Shown piece after piece: positions 8,843 to 17,791 of a stretch of 56,888 nucleotides of DNA. Position numbers and translations under genes: made by a program. The stretch is taken from the NCBI RefSeq assembly GCF_018588885.1, contig NZ_JAFFIW010000037.1:1-56888 (forward strand), given 5' to 3'. The first letter of the stretch is position 1. Each line of letters begins with the position of its first letter. The notes beneath the pieces were generated by a model. That model ran no database searches. It had not been told where the DNA came from and saw only the letters and a list, made by a program, of their open reading frames with translations. Source of the stretch: Mesorhizobium sp. dw_380 (lineage in GTDB: Bacteria; Pseudomonadota; Alphaproteobacteria; Rhizobiales; Rhizobiaceae).

Positions 8843-8984
8843 TACCCCCACCCCTAACCCCTCCCCACAAGGGGGAGGGGGACTCGGTAGGCGCTGACTT
8901 CCGCAAACGCCGAGGTTTCGACGTCAAATGGATGGCACGCGGCAGCTTTCCCTCCCCCTTGTGGGGAGGGTTAGGGGTGGGGGT
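8843..8984. repeat. Inverted pair of CCCCACCCCTAACCC repeats
   Basis: The left copy (about 8843-8880) reads ACCCCCACCCCTAACCCC followed by TCCCC-ACAA-GGGGGA. The right copy (about 8950-8984) is its reverse complement. This is another widespread rhizobial intergenic family. It occupies the gap between convergent msrA and the secreted-protein gene ending at 9046, where it may terminate both. Confidence 0.7.
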
Positions 8985-9045
8985 CCTCTTCGTAAAAAAC
9001 CCATATGCGATCGCCCTGCCCGCAAGGGGGAGGTTCGCGCGCCAG

Positions 9046-9546
9046 CTACATGGCCTTCATTGCATCGCACGACACATCGGGGTTCATGTCAGCGAAGGTG
9101 CCTGTCGGGTTCTTTTTCCAGGCCCAGACATGCAGTTCATAGAAAGCGCCCAGGCCGTAACGGTTGGGGGCGCTGTTGAAGTTGAACAGCTGCCCTGCCA
9201 GCGATGCCGGACCTTTCGAGGTGATGTATTCGACGGCCACAAGCTTCAGCTTGCCATCGGCCGTCGGCTCGTACATCACCGCTTCCGGCTTGGCGAGATC
9301 GACCGCATCGTCTTTCAGGTAGGCCGCATTGACGTAGTGGATGCCCATGGCGCCGCCGGTGATGCCGCTGGCGCAAGGGATCGGCGCATAGCCTTCGGCA
9401 GTGGCCATCGCCACATTCTCGAAGCGGCTGTTGGCCGCCCGCACCTTCTCATCCAGCGCGCCGGTATCATGGGCATTCGCCGTGGTGGCCGCGATCGACA
9501 GGATCGACAGGTTGATGAGGTGTTTGGTCCAAAGATGGATGTTCAT
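9046..9546 (-). CDS. Exported protein of unknown function
   Basis: The 166-residue product has a signal peptide (residues 1-25, ending TTANA) and a mature domain with GAMGIHYVNAAYL, PEAVMYEP and FYELHVWAWKKNP. The combination of an HYVN turn, a VMYEP strand and a closing HVWAW...NP...F segment is recognisable as a conserved family of short secreted bacterial proteins. I know of no established function. The start at 9546 is chosen because GGAGAG lies directly before it; the frame could start five codons earlier, but that would place the ribosome site inside the gene. Two cysteines (PCASG, VSCDA) might pair. Confidence 0.7.
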   Translation of the reverse strand: MNIHLWTKHLINLSILSIAATTANAHDTGALDEKVRAANSRFENVAMATAEGYAPIPCASGITGGAMGIHYVNAAYLKDDAVDLAKPEAVMYEPTADGKLKLVAVEYITSKGPASLAGQLFNFNSAPNRYGLGAFYELHVWAWKKNPTGTFADMNPDVSCDAMKAM

Positions 9547-9637
9547 TTTCTCTCCATTCATTATTTAAGGTGCACCAGATTTAAGGTGCACCAGGAGCGG
9601 CCGGCCGCCCCCGTTGCTAAGTCGGATCTGGGCTGCA

Positions 9638-9862
9638 TCAGCGGTCCAACCGGGTAAAGTCCCAGTATTGCGGCAGCTCCTCGAGATCCGGCAGGCCGAT
9701 GTCTCGTCTCAGATAATCGTCCTGCGGAGGCAACCGGCGCCGACTCGAGCGCAATGGTGCGAACAGCAGCGAGGCAATCCACCGGAGAACCCGGCCCAGT
9801 AACGGGCCTCGTCCGACTGGTCTCGAAGCCGCCAACACCTCGCTGAACGAGTTGTCAGGCAT
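9638..9862 (-). CDS. Small DUF1127-like protein
   Basis: The 74-residue product has an aromatic and basic middle (residues 24-45) and the segment DDYLRRDIGLPDLEELPQYW. This resembles the DUF1127/YjiS motif in which L-x-DIG-L is conserved. DUF1127 proteins are small alphaproteobacterial proteins, some RNA-binding and tied to phosphate or stress responses; the match here is partial. It starts 44 bp downstream of the DUF4242 gene on the same strand, so the two are likely one operon. No strong ribosome site is visible before the ATG at 9862, so the start is uncertain. Confidence 0.55.
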   Translation of the reverse strand: MPDNSFSEVLAASRPVGRGPLLGRVLRWIASLLFAPLRSSRRRLPPQDDYLRRDIGLPDLEELPQYWDFTRLDR

Positions 9863-9905
9863 GCCGCCGTCGCGGCGAAGGGCATCTTCATGCTCATCGG
9901 CGGGA

Positions 9906-10178
9906 TCAACGGTAAAAGTAAGGGTCAAGAACCCGCACCTCCGTGATCTTGTCGACCGGCAGGGAGTTCTTCTGGGCAGTGCTGCGGATCGCTTCCGGCG
10001 ACGGCGCGTCATAGATGCAGAAGCTCTGCTTCCTGTCGGGCGACACGAAGGACTGCACCCAGGTCACGCCCTTCTCCGCGTTGCGCATGATCACGCCGGC
10101 GAGCGCATCGGCGCCGGCATCGTTCATGGGCACGCTGAGGCCAGCGGGAAATGTGCGTTCGACTACATAGCGAGGCAT
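9906..10178 (-). CDS. DUF4242 (SCO4226-like nickel-binding family) protein
   Basis: The 90-residue product starts MPRYVVERTFPAGL and contains GVTWVQSFVSPDRKQSFCIYDAPSPEAIR. This is the signature of DUF4242, a ferredoxin-like-fold family whose Streptomyces member binds nickel. AAGGAAACC lies just upstream of the ATG at 10178; longer in-frame starts up to 10232 are less plausible. It is divergent from the LuxR/ATPase regulator at 10399 with a 220-bp shared region. DUF4242 genes are often found beside such regulators, so it is a likely target. Its biochemical role is unknown. Confidence 0.85.
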   Translation of the reverse strand: MPRYVVERTFPAGLSVPMNDAGADALAGVIMRNAEKGVTWVQSFVSPDRKQSFCIYDAPSPEAIRSTAQKNSLPVDKITEVRVLDPYFYR

Positions 10179-10266
10179 ATCAAGGTTTCCTTTTGCCGTT
10201 GATTCACGCTTGAAATGAGCGCGGCCGGACATTGATCACGCCCGCAAACGGCGCGCATCGGAGCCT

Positions 10267-10299
10267 TTCCCCATGTTTGGCGGGACGATTCCCCATGTT
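10267..10299. promoter_or_regulatory. Direct repeat TTCCCCATGTT in a divergent promoter region
   Basis: TTCCCCATGTT occurs at 10267-10277 and again at 10289-10299, exactly 22 bp or two helical turns apart. The pair lies between the divergent DUF4242 gene and the LAL-type regulator gene. Same-face repeats in this position are what an activator of either gene would bind. The regulator is the obvious candidate, but there is no direct evidence. Confidence 0.45.
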
Positions 10300-10398
10300 A
10301 ACGACGTTAGGTACCGGAGCCACAAAGCAGATACCGGGCCGGGCTATCCTGAGCGGGAACTGGGGTGCGGCAGCGGCAACCGGGACCACCATGAGCCA

Positions 10399-12993
10399 AT
10401 GACCATGCTTCTGGAACGGCAGACACAGCTGGCGCAACTGGACGGCTTCCTGGCGGAAGCCGCGCGCGGCCGCGGTCACGTAGCAGTGTTGTCGGGCGAG
10501 GCGGGCGCCGGCAAGTCGGCGCTTGTCGAGGCTTTCATCGGCGCGGCCAGCCACGGCACACGTGTTTTCCGCAGCGCCTGCGAAGACCTGTCGATCCCCG
10601 ACCCGCTCGGGCCGCTCTACGATCTCGCCCGCGAGGCGCAATGGGCGATGCCGCAGGCGATCGACGCGCGCCGGGGCGAGCGGCTGCCGCTGTTTTCCGA
10701 TGCACTCGATGTCTTCGAGGCGAGAACCCAGCCGACGCTGCTGGTGATCGAGGACCTGCACTGGGCCGATGACGCGACGCTCGACTTCGTCCGCTTTCTC
10801 GGCCGGCGCATCGCCAACACCCACATCCTGCTGCTTTTGACGGCGCGCACCGACCGCAGCGAGGGACAGGTGCGCGTGCGCCGGGCGCTGGGTGAAATTC
10901 CGGCCGGCAGCGTTGCGCGCATCGACGTGCCGCTGTTGAGCGAGGCGGCGGTGCTGTCGCTCGCCAAAGCGGCCGGCCGCGACGGCGAAGCGATCTACCG
11001 GGCGAGCGCCGGCAATGCCTTTTTCGTCACCGAACTGTTGCGCGCCGAGAATGAAACGGCGCTGCCGGCCAGCGTGCGTGACGCGGTGGTCGCGCGCGCC
11101 GAACGCCTGTCGGCCGGCGCCCGCGCGATGCTCGAGTGCGTCTCGGTGTTTCCCAGGCGCGCCGACGCCTGGGCCCTGACCGGCCTCTGCGGGATGGCCA
11201 GCGCCGCCCAGCTGGCGGAATGCGTCTCGAATGGCCTGCTCGACGATCTCGGCGAGTTCTATGCCTTCCGGCACGAGATTGCCCGCCGCGCCATCGAGAC
11301 GATGCTGACGCCCAGCCACCGGCGGGCGTTCAACCAGCGGGCGCTGGCGGCGCTGCTCGAAAGAGGCGACATCGCCACCGCGCGGCTGGTCCATCACGCG
11401 GTCGAGGCGCACAATCTGGAGACGGTGCGCGAACTGGCGCCGGTCGCCGCCCGCGAGGCCTCCCGCGTCGGCGCCCATCGCGACGCCGTCGGCTACTATG
11501 AGGTCGCCTTGCTCCAGGCCGACACCTTGCCGGCGCAGGAGCGCGCGGAACTTTACGAACAATATGCCTTCGAGTGCCATCTGATCGGGCGCATCGACGA
11601 AGCCATCAAGGCACAGCAGCAGGCGCGGGCGCTGCAGCAGGCCCTTGGCAATGTGCTCAGGGAAGGCGATAGCCTGCGCTGCCTGTCGCGCTTCGCCTAT
11701 CTCTTGGGCGACCGCCGGGATGCCGACCTGTTCGGCGCCCAGGCGGTGGCGCTGCTTGAGACCGTGCCAGCCGGGCCGGAACTGGCCATGGCCTATTCCA
11801 ACCTCTCGCAGCTGGCGATGCTGGCCGAACGGCTCGACGAGACCCTGTCGCTGGGCGCCAAGGCGATCAAGCTCGCCGAAGAGGTCGACCGGCCGGACAT
11901 TGTCTGCCACGCGCTCAACAATGTCGGGTCCGCCGAGCAGTGGCTGCGCCTGGACAATGGGCGGCTGCATCTTTCCCGCAGCCTTGAAATCGCGCTGCGG
12001 GAGAATTTTCAGGAGCACGCAGCACGCGCCTTCACCAACTGCGCCTGTTGCGGCATGAACCAGCTCGACTACAGAGAGGCTCAATCCTTCCTCGATCGCG
12101 GCATCGATTATTGCGTCGAGAACGACCTGGCGACCTGGCGCGATTATATGCACGGCGTGCGCGCGCAGTTGCGGCTGCGTCAGGGATGCTGGGACGAAGC
12201 GGCTTCCGAAGCGCTGGATGTGATCGGCAACGATCAGGCGACGGCCCTGGTGCGCTATCCCGCCTTGGTGGCGCTGGCGAAACTGCGCATTCGGCGCGGC
12301 GATCCCTCGGCCGAGCCGCTTCTGGCGGAGATGAAGCGGCTTCTGGAAAAGGGCGCCGAGCTGCAGAGGCTGCTGCCCTTTGCGGCGGTGATTGCCGAAC
12401 AGGCCTGGCTGGGCGAAGCCGACAAGGACGAGGCGCTGCGGCTGATCGGCCTTGCCGAGAGCATGTCGCCGACGCGGGCGGTGTTCGCGGAGCTGGCGGC
12501 CTGGCGGCAGATGCTGGTTCCCGATATCGAGCCGGGAGACACCGCCGGCATGGCCGTGCCCTACCGGATGCTGCTAGCGCAGGACTGGCCGGGGGCCGCC
12601 TCCGCCTGGGCGGAACTCGACGCACCTTATGAACGCGCCCTGGCGCTCGCCCAGGGCGACGAGGCGGCGCAGCGGGCAGCGCTTGATATCTTCGAGAAGC
12701 TCGGCGCCCGGCCGGTCGCGAGCCGTGTGCGCGACATCATGCGCCGAAACGGCGTCATTCACATTGCTCGGGGACCGCGCCGCACCACGCGCGCCAACGG
12801 CGCCGGCCTGACCCAGCGTCAGATGGAAGTGCTGCAGCTGATCGAGCGCGGCCTGTCCAACAAGCGCATCGCCGAGCATCTCGCCATTTCGCCGAAGACC
12901 GTCGACCACCATGTCTCGGCGGTGCTGGGCAAGCTCGACGCCATCTCGCGCGGCGAGGCCACGGCAGCGGCACGGGATAGCGGGCTGATCTGA
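10399..12993 (+). CDS. LAL-type LuxR-family regulator with N-terminal AAA ATPase
   Basis: The 864-residue product has a Walker A motif GEAGAGKSAL near residue 30 and a Walker B LLVIEDLHWADD near residue 115. A long helical, TPR-like middle spans about 330-780. The C-terminus is a LuxR/GerE helix-turn-helix (LTQRQMEVLQLIERGLSNKRIAEHL begins near residue 803), cut here only for description. This is the architecture of MalT/LAL regulators: the ATPase and TPR sense a ligand and the HTH activates transcription. The ATG at 10399 puts the Walker motif at the usual distance. It is divergent from DUF4242 and convergent with cydB. Confidence 0.92.
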   Translation: MTMLLERQTQLAQLDGFLAEAARGRGHVAVLSGEAGAGKSALVEAFIGAASHGTRVFRSACEDLSIPDPLGPLYDLAREAQWAMPQAIDARRGERLPLFSDALDVFEARTQPTLLVIEDLHWADDATLDFVRFLGRRIANTHILLLLTARTDRSEGQVRVRRALGEIPAGSVARIDVPLLSEAAVLSLAKAAGRDGEAIYRASAGNAFFVTELLRAENETALPASVRDAVVARAERLSAGARAMLECVSVFPRRADAWALTGLCGMASAAQLAECVSNGLLDDLGEFYAFRHEIARRAIETMLTPSHRRAFNQRALAALLERGDIATARLVHHAVEAHNLETVRELAPVAAREASRVGAHRDAVGYYEVALLQADTLPAQERAELYEQYAFECHLIGRIDEAIKAQQQARALQQALGNVLREGDSLRCLSRFAYLLGDRRDADLFGAQAVALLETVPAGPELAMAYSNLSQLAMLAERLDETLSLGAKAIKLAEEVDRPDIVCHALNNVGSAEQWLRLDNGRLHLSRSLEIALRENFQEHAARAFTNCACCGMNQLDYREAQSFLDRGIDYCVENDLATWRDYMHGVRAQLRLRQGCWDEAASEALDVIGNDQATALVRYPALVALAKLRIRRGDPSAEPLLAEMKRLLEKGAELQRLLPFAAVIAEQAWLGEADKDEALRLIGLAESMSPTRAVFAELAAWRQMLVPDIEPGDTAGMAVPYRMLLAQDWPGAASAWAELDAPYERALALAQGDEAAQRAALDIFEKLGARPVASRVRDIMRRNGVIHIARGPRRTTRANGAGLTQRQMEVLQLIERGLSNKRIAEHLAISPKTVDHHVSAVLGKLDAISRGEATAAARDSGLI

Positions 12994-13002
12994 TAAGGCG
13001 GA

Positions 13003-14007
13003 TCAGTCGTAGGTCAGGTCGGTCGCCTTGCCGCCGAACACGCGGTAGGCATAGAAGGAATAGAAGATGATGATCGGCAGCACCACCACGGTGCCGACCA
13101 GGATGATGGCCAGGCTTTCCGGCGCCGACGCCGCCTGCCAGATGGTGAGACGATCCGGCACCACGAACGGGTAGAACGACCAGGCAAGGCCGGCAAAGCC
13201 GAGCACGAAGATGCCGGCCAGCGTCAGGAACGGCATCAGCGCGTGGCGGTCGCCGGGCTTCGGCAGATGGAATGTCTGCCGCCACAGCCACAGGAACAGC
13301 AGCGCCGACAGGATCGGCAGCGGCGACAAATAGAGCATCTGCGGCCAGACGAACCATTTGGCGAAGATGCGCGGGCTGGCGAAGGGCGTCGCCAGCGACA
13401 CGGCGGCCATGCCGAGCGCGGCCAGCACCAGTGCGGTGCGCAGCCAGCGCACCGCCTTCCTCTGCAGTTCGCCCTCGGTCTTGTAGATCACCCAGGCGGA
13501 GCCCATGGCCGCGTAGGCCGCGGCCAGGCAGAGCGCCACCAGCGCGCCGAACGCCATGCCGCCCGGGCCGACATCGAGGCCGAGCACATAGACGCCCAGC
13601 ATATAGCCCTGCGCCAGCGAGGCGATGAGCGAACCGAGGAAGAAGATACGGTTCCAGCGATGCTTGCTGCCAGCCGGCACCTTGGCACGGAAATCGAAGG
13701 CGACGCCGCGCAGGATCAACCCGACCAAGAGCACGAAGACCGGAATGTAGAGTGCGGTCAGGATGACGCCATGCGCCATCGGGAAGGCGACCAGCAGCAG
13801 GCCGACGGCCAGCACCAGCCAGGTTTCGTTGGCATCCCAGAACGGGCCGATGGCCGCGATCATCGTGTCCTGCTCGGAATCTTGCGCCGCAGCGAACAGG
13901 ATGCCGATGCCAAGGTCGAAGCCGTCGAGAATGACATAGATCAGGATGGCGAGGCCCATCAGGCCGGCGAAGATCAGCGGCAGCAAGGTTGGCCAGTCAT
14001 AGGTCAT
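13003..14007 (-). CDS. cydB: Cytochrome bd-type quinol oxidase subunit II
   Basis: The 334-residue polytopic subunit pairs with CydA to oxidise quinol and reduce oxygen in the inner membrane. The N-terminus is typical (ILIYVILDGFDLGIGILF, residues about 18-35), followed by FWDANETWLV near 55 and GWIxW-type membrane segments to the C-terminal FYSFYAYRVFGGK. The ATG at 14007 follows a purine-rich GGGAGAGCGAAAA. It lies 321 bp downstream of cydA, an unusually long gap for this pair, and the gap contains a composite repeat. The short family length fits the cyanide-insensitive (CIO) branch. Confidence 0.95.
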   Translation of the reverse strand: MTYDWPTLLPLIFAGLMGLAILIYVILDGFDLGIGILFAAAQDSEQDTMIAAIGPFWDANETWLVLAVGLLLVAFPMAHGVILTALYIPVFVLLVGLILRGVAFDFRAKVPAGSKHRWNRIFFLGSLIASLAQGYMLGVYVLGLDVGPGGMAFGALVALCLAAAYAAMGSAWVIYKTEGELQRKAVRWLRTALVLAALGMAAVSLATPFASPRIFAKWFVWPQMLYLSPLPILSALLFLWLWRQTFHLPKPGDRHALMPFLTLAGIFVLGFAGLAWSFYPFVVPDRLTIWQAASAPESLAIILVGTVVVLPIIIFYSFYAYRVFGGKATDLTYD

Positions 14008-14080
14008 TTTTCGCTCTCCCAGCCACGATAGGCCGAGTGTGCGGCCCTTGAAGCAATGGTTTTTCAGATCGATTGAGGTT

Positions 14081-14263
14081 GGCGCTGCTCCCCACCTGCC
14101 TGCCGGCATCCTCTCCCCGTATAGTAACGGGGAGAGGGGCGCCGCCGTGGCCGGTTTCGCCAATTGTCAGCGTTGCGAGAGAGACGCCGAGGCTGCGGCC
14201 ATCTCCCTTCTCCCCGTCACTATACGGGGAGAAGGTGCCGGCAGGCGGATGAGGGGCAGCGCC
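14081..14263. repeat. Composite intergenic repeat between cydA and cydB
   Basis: Two inverted units face each other. Each has a palindrome CTCCCCGTATAGT-(N)-ACGGGGAG and an outer GCGCTGC/GCAGCGCC end, with TTTCGCCAATTGTCAGCGTTGC in the middle. The same composite, about 180 bp, occurs at 17792-17970 and 44088-44269. Here it lies inside what should be one operon, so it may cause partial termination or mRNA processing between cydA and cydB. The rest of the 14008-14328 gap holds nothing else I can identify. Confidence 0.75.
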
Positions 14264-14328
14264 AGGCTTCGATGAAAGCCCCGCATCTAACCGGCCTGAC
14301 CGCCAATTTCCGTCCTGCCGGTCCATGG

Positions 14329-15690
14329 TCACTCGCCAGCCGCCGGCTGCGACATCGGTCTGTTGAGCACGCCGGGCAGCGGCGAGGTGTCGCCGTCCTT
14401 CGCCGCCTTCAACCCCAGGTGCACCAGCACGCCGAGATAGGCGATCAGCAACAGCACGTAGAGGATGAGATAGACGGCGAGCGTCAGCGCGACGTGGCTG
14501 CCGGCCACCGGCCCGACCGCGTCGGCGGTTTTCAGCACGCCCGTCACCAGCCAGGGCTGGCGGCCGATCTCGGTCGTGTACCAGCCCGCCAATGTCGCCA
14601 GCCAGCCCGACAGCGCCATCGGCACCATCAGAAGCGCGAGCGGCTTCGGCAGGCTGTGCCGGCGCTTGAGGAAGAAGGCCGCCGACCAAGAGACAGCCAG
14701 CATCAGCAGGCCGGTGCCGACCATGATGCGGAAGCTCCAGAAGATCGGAAAGACCGGCGGATGGTTGCCGGGATAGTCGTTCAGCCCCGGCACCACGCCG
14801 CTGGTGCTGTGCCGCAAGATCAGACTCGCCCCATCCGGAATCGTGATCTCGAACCTGTTTTCCTTGGCCGCCTCATCGGGCAGCGCAAACAGGACCAGCG
14901 GCACGTTGGGGCCGGTATTCCAGTTGGCCTCCATGGCGGCGATCTTCTGCGGCTGGTGCGCAAGCGTGTTCAGCCCATGCTGGTCGCCGGCAAGGATCTG
15001 GATCGGGATCAGGATCGCCGCGGTGAAGACGCCGGTGCGCAGCGCCTTCCACATCGATTCCGAGCGGTCGCCGTTGAGATAGCGCAGCGCCGACAGCCCA
15101 GCGATCAGGAACGACACCGTCAGGCCGGAGGCAAGCAGCATATGGACCAACCGGTAGGGCATGGACGGGTTGAAGACAACAGCCCACCAGTCGACGGCGT
15201 GCGCGACGCCGTCGCGCATCTCGAAACCGGCCGGCGTCTGCATCCAGGAATTGAGCGCGATGATCCAGAAGGCGGACAGGGTGGTGCCGCCGGCCACCAG
15301 CACCGTCGCCAGCGTGTGGACGCGGTTGGAGACGCGACGGAAGCCGAACAGCATGATGCCGAGGAAGGCCGCTTCGAGGAAGAAGGCGGTGAGTATCTCG
15401 TAGGCCAGCAACGGCCCGGCAATGTTGCCGACATGCTGCATATAGCCCGGCCAGTTGGTGCCGAACTGGAAGCTCATGGTGACGCCCGATACCACGCCCA
15501 TGGCAAAGGACAGCGCGAACACCTTCACCCAGGTGAAATAGGCGCGCATCCAGGCGGAATCATTGGTCGCGTTGTAGCGCAGCTTGAAGAACAGCAGCAC
15601 CCAGCCAAGTGCAATGGTGATCGTCGGAAACAATATGTGGAACGAAATATTCGCGCCGAACTGCATGCGCGACAGGATGAGCGGGTCCAT
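14329..15690 (-). CDS. cydA: Cytochrome bd-type quinol oxidase subunit I
   Basis: The 453-residue haem-binding subunit has the early FHILFPT segment with the haem ligand His near residue 18. It has WMQTPAGFEM near 150, and GWYTTEIGRQPW near residue 365, the Q-loop-following signature of the family. At 453 residues the Q-loop is short, as in CIO-type oxidases, rather than about 520 as in E. coli CydA. The start at 15690 (MDPLILSRMQFG) is the conserved one. With CydB it forms a high-affinity terminal oxidase for low oxygen. No cydDC genes are adjacent and no clear FixK/Fnr box was found upstream. Confidence 0.96.
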   Translation of the reverse strand: MDPLILSRMQFGANISFHILFPTITIALGWVLLFFKLRYNATNDSAWMRAYFTWVKVFALSFAMGVVSGVTMSFQFGTNWPGYMQHVGNIAGPLLAYEILTAFFLEAAFLGIMLFGFRRVSNRVHTLATVLVAGGTTLSAFWIIALNSWMQTPAGFEMRDGVAHAVDWWAVVFNPSMPYRLVHMLLASGLTVSFLIAGLSALRYLNGDRSESMWKALRTGVFTAAILIPIQILAGDQHGLNTLAHQPQKIAAMEANWNTGPNVPLVLFALPDEAAKENRFEITIPDGASLILRHSTSGVVPGLNDYPGNHPPVFPIFWSFRIMVGTGLLMLAVSWSAAFFLKRRHSLPKPLALLMVPMALSGWLATLAGWYTTEIGRQPWLVTGVLKTADAVGPVAGSHVALTLAVYLILYVLLLIAYLGVLVHLGLKAAKDGDTSPLPGVLNRPMSQPAAGE

Positions 15691-15720
15691 GGCGGGCTCC
15701 GGCTGCTAACTATTTCGGCG

Positions 15721-15786
15721 CAATTCCCTAGGGAAAGCACTATGCGCTTTTCCCGGGAAAACCGTTTCACACTTTTCCTGGAATTG
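15721..15786. repeat. Nested palindromic element upstream of cydA
   Basis: Three inverted repeats are nested or consecutive: outer arms CAATTCC (15721) and GGAATTG (15780), TTCCCTAGGGAA at 15724-15735, and TTTTCCCGGGAAAA at 15748-15761. This looks like a dispersed rhizobial palindromic element rather than a simple operator. It lies about 35-95 bp upstream of the cydA start and could influence that promoter. The remainder of 15691-16009 holds only promoter DNA for the two divergent genes, with no further gene. Confidence 0.6.
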
Positions 15787-16009
15787 CTCCAATACTCGCG
15801 GAGGATAGGCCCGAAGCGGGTTCAGGTCAAAGCGGCGTCCTGCCGCGAGGCTGAACGCCACAGGACAATTTTGCCGGTTGCATGAGGCGTATTTCCAGCC
15901 GGTGCCGGCCTCCATGTCGAGAACTGTCAGCAGCGCCATTGACTTCCAGTTGCGCGCAACGACATTCGGCCTATATCAGGGAACCTCTTTCAAGCAGCCG
16001 TTTTCAGCC

Positions 16010-16936
16010 ATGCCCTCCATTCTCTCGATTTCCGGGGTCTCCAAGACCTACGCCACCGGCTTCACCGCGCTCAAGGAAGTCAATCTCGACATCAACCGCG
16101 GCGAGATCTTCGCGCTGCTCGGGCCCAATGGCGCCGGCAAGACGACGCTGATTTCGATCGTCTGCGGCATCGTCAACCGCTCGACCGGCACCGTCACGGT
16201 CGACGGCCACGACATCGGCAAGGACTACCGCGCCGCGCGCAGCCTGATCGGCCTGGTGCCGCAGGAATTGACCATCGACGCCTTCGAGAGCGTCTGGGCG
16301 ACCGTCAATTACAGCCGCGGCCTGTTCGGCAGGCCGGCCAACCCGGCCTTCGTCGAGAAGGTGCTGCGGGACCTCTCGCTATGGGACAAGAAGGACGCCA
16401 AGGCGATCACCCTGTCGGGCGGCATGAAGCGGCGGCTGATGATCGCCAAGGCGCTGTCGCACGAGCCGCGCATCCTGTTCCTCGACGAGCCGACCGCCGG
16501 CGTCGATGTCGAATTGCGCCAGGACATGTGGGAGATGGTGCGCCGGCTGCGCGAGGATGGCGTCACCATCATCCTCACCACCCACTATATCGAGGAGGCC
16601 GAGGCGATGGCCGACCGCGTCGGCGTCATCAACCGCGGCGAGATCATCCTGGTCGAGAACAAGGCCGAACTGATGCGCAAGCTCGGCCGCAAGCGGCTGG
16701 TGATGGAACTGCGCAATCCGCTGACGGCCATTCCGGAAGCCTTCTCGCACTATGCGCTAGAACTGTCGCCGGATGGCGCTGAATTGACCTATACCTATGA
16801 CAACCAGGCCGAGCGGCCGGGCGTCGCCTCGCTGATCCGCGACCTCGAGGCCGGCGGCATCCAGTTCCGCGATATCGACACGCAAAACAGCTCGCTCGAG
16901 GAGATCTTCGTCAATCTGGTGAGGAGGGAGCCATGA
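16010..16936 (+). CDS. ABC-2 type exporter ATP-binding protein (YadG-like)
   Basis: The 308-residue ATPase has Walker A LLGPNGAGKTTL near residue 42, the signature LSGGMKRRLMIAKAL near 138, and Walker B ILFLDEPTAGVD near 160. A switch-histidine TTHYIEEAEAM follows. Sequence and length closely follow E. coli YadG, and a YadH-like permease follows directly with a 4-bp ATGA overlap. The exported substrate is unknown. The ATG at 16010 is chosen since upstream in-frame codons to 15878 lie in non-conserved DNA; the ribosome site there is weak. Confidence 0.88.
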   Translation: MPSILSISGVSKTYATGFTALKEVNLDINRGEIFALLGPNGAGKTTLISIVCGIVNRSTGTVTVDGHDIGKDYRAARSLIGLVPQELTIDAFESVWATVNYSRGLFGRPANPAFVEKVLRDLSLWDKKDAKAITLSGGMKRRLMIAKALSHEPRILFLDEPTAGVDVELRQDMWEMVRRLREDGVTIILTTHYIEEAEAMADRVGVINRGEIILVENKAELMRKLGRKRLVMELRNPLTAIPEAFSHYALELSPDGAELTYTYDNQAERPGVASLIRDLEAGGIQFRDIDTQNSSLEEIFVNLVRREP

Positions 16937-17712
16937 GCGTGCCTGCGAAAATGAATTTTCGTGCCGTATGGGCGATCTACCGGGTCGAGATGGCGCGTGC
17001 GTTCCGCACCGTGCTGCAAAGCATCATTTCGCCGGTCATCTCGACATCGCTTTACTTCGTCGTCTTCGGCTCCGCCATCGGCTCGCGCATCACCGAAATC
17101 GACGGCATCAGCTACGGCGCCTTCATCGTGCCGGGGCTGATCATGCTGTCGCTTCTGACGCAGTCGATCTCAAACGCCTCCTTTGCCATCTACTTCCCGA
17201 AATTCGTCGGTTCGATCTACGAATTGCTGTCGGCGCCGGTCTCCTATCTGGAGATCGTCATCGCCTATGTCGGCGGTGCGGCCACCAAATCGATCATCCT
17301 CGGCCTGATCATCCTGGCCACCGCCTCGCTGTTCGTGCCGCTCCACATCGAACATCCGTTCTGGATGCTGGCCTTCCTGATCCTGACGGCGGTCACCTTC
17401 AGCCTGTTCGGCTTCATCATCGGCATCTGGGCGAAAAGCTTCGAGCAGCTGCAGCTGGTGCCGCTGCTGATCGTCACCCCGCTGACCTTCCTCGGCGGCA
17501 GCTTCTATTCGATCCACATGCTGCCCGGCATCTGGAAGACGATCACGCTGTTCAACCCGGTTGTGTATCTGATCAGCGGGTTTCGCTGGAGTTTCTACGG
17601 CAAAGCCGACGTCTCGGTCGGCATCAGCCTCGGCATGACGCTGGTATTCCTGGCCGTCTGCATCGCCATCGTCGCCTGGATCTTCCGGACCGGTTATCGG
17701 CTGAGGAACTGA
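16933..17712 (+). CDS. ABC-2 type exporter permease (YadH-like)
   Basis: The 259-residue integral membrane protein has six predicted helices and the ABC-2 core segment LPGIWKTITLFNPVVYLISG near residue 197, typical of the DrrB/NodJ/YadH family. It overlaps the ATPase stop by 4 bp, indicating translational coupling, so the two form one exporter. The substrate is not predictable from sequence. It is followed by a composite repeat and then a convergent gene. Confidence 0.88.
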   Translation: MSVPAKMNFRAVWAIYRVEMARAFRTVLQSIISPVISTSLYFVVFGSAIGSRITEIDGISYGAFIVPGLIMLSLLTQSISNASFAIYFPKFVGSIYELLSAPVSYLEIVIAYVGGAATKSIILGLIILATASLFVPLHIEHPFWMLAFLILTAVTFSLFGFIIGIWAKSFEQLQLVPLLIVTPLTFLGGSFYSIHMLPGIWKTITLFNPVVYLISGFRWSFYGKADVSVGISLGMTLVFLAVCIAIVAWIFRTGYRLRN

Positions 17713-17791
17713 CAGCCAGAACTCGGCTGCCGGGTCGATGCGGTTCCAATTCGTGGCCGCTTACAGCCATAGGTTCCATCACCGGGCGTTG

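Noticed and set aside
10204..12153. Minus-strand open frame of 649 codons under the LAL regulator gene
   Set aside because: The plus strand encodes a clear ATPase and LuxR domain in this stretch; the minus frame has no family resemblance or ribosome site.
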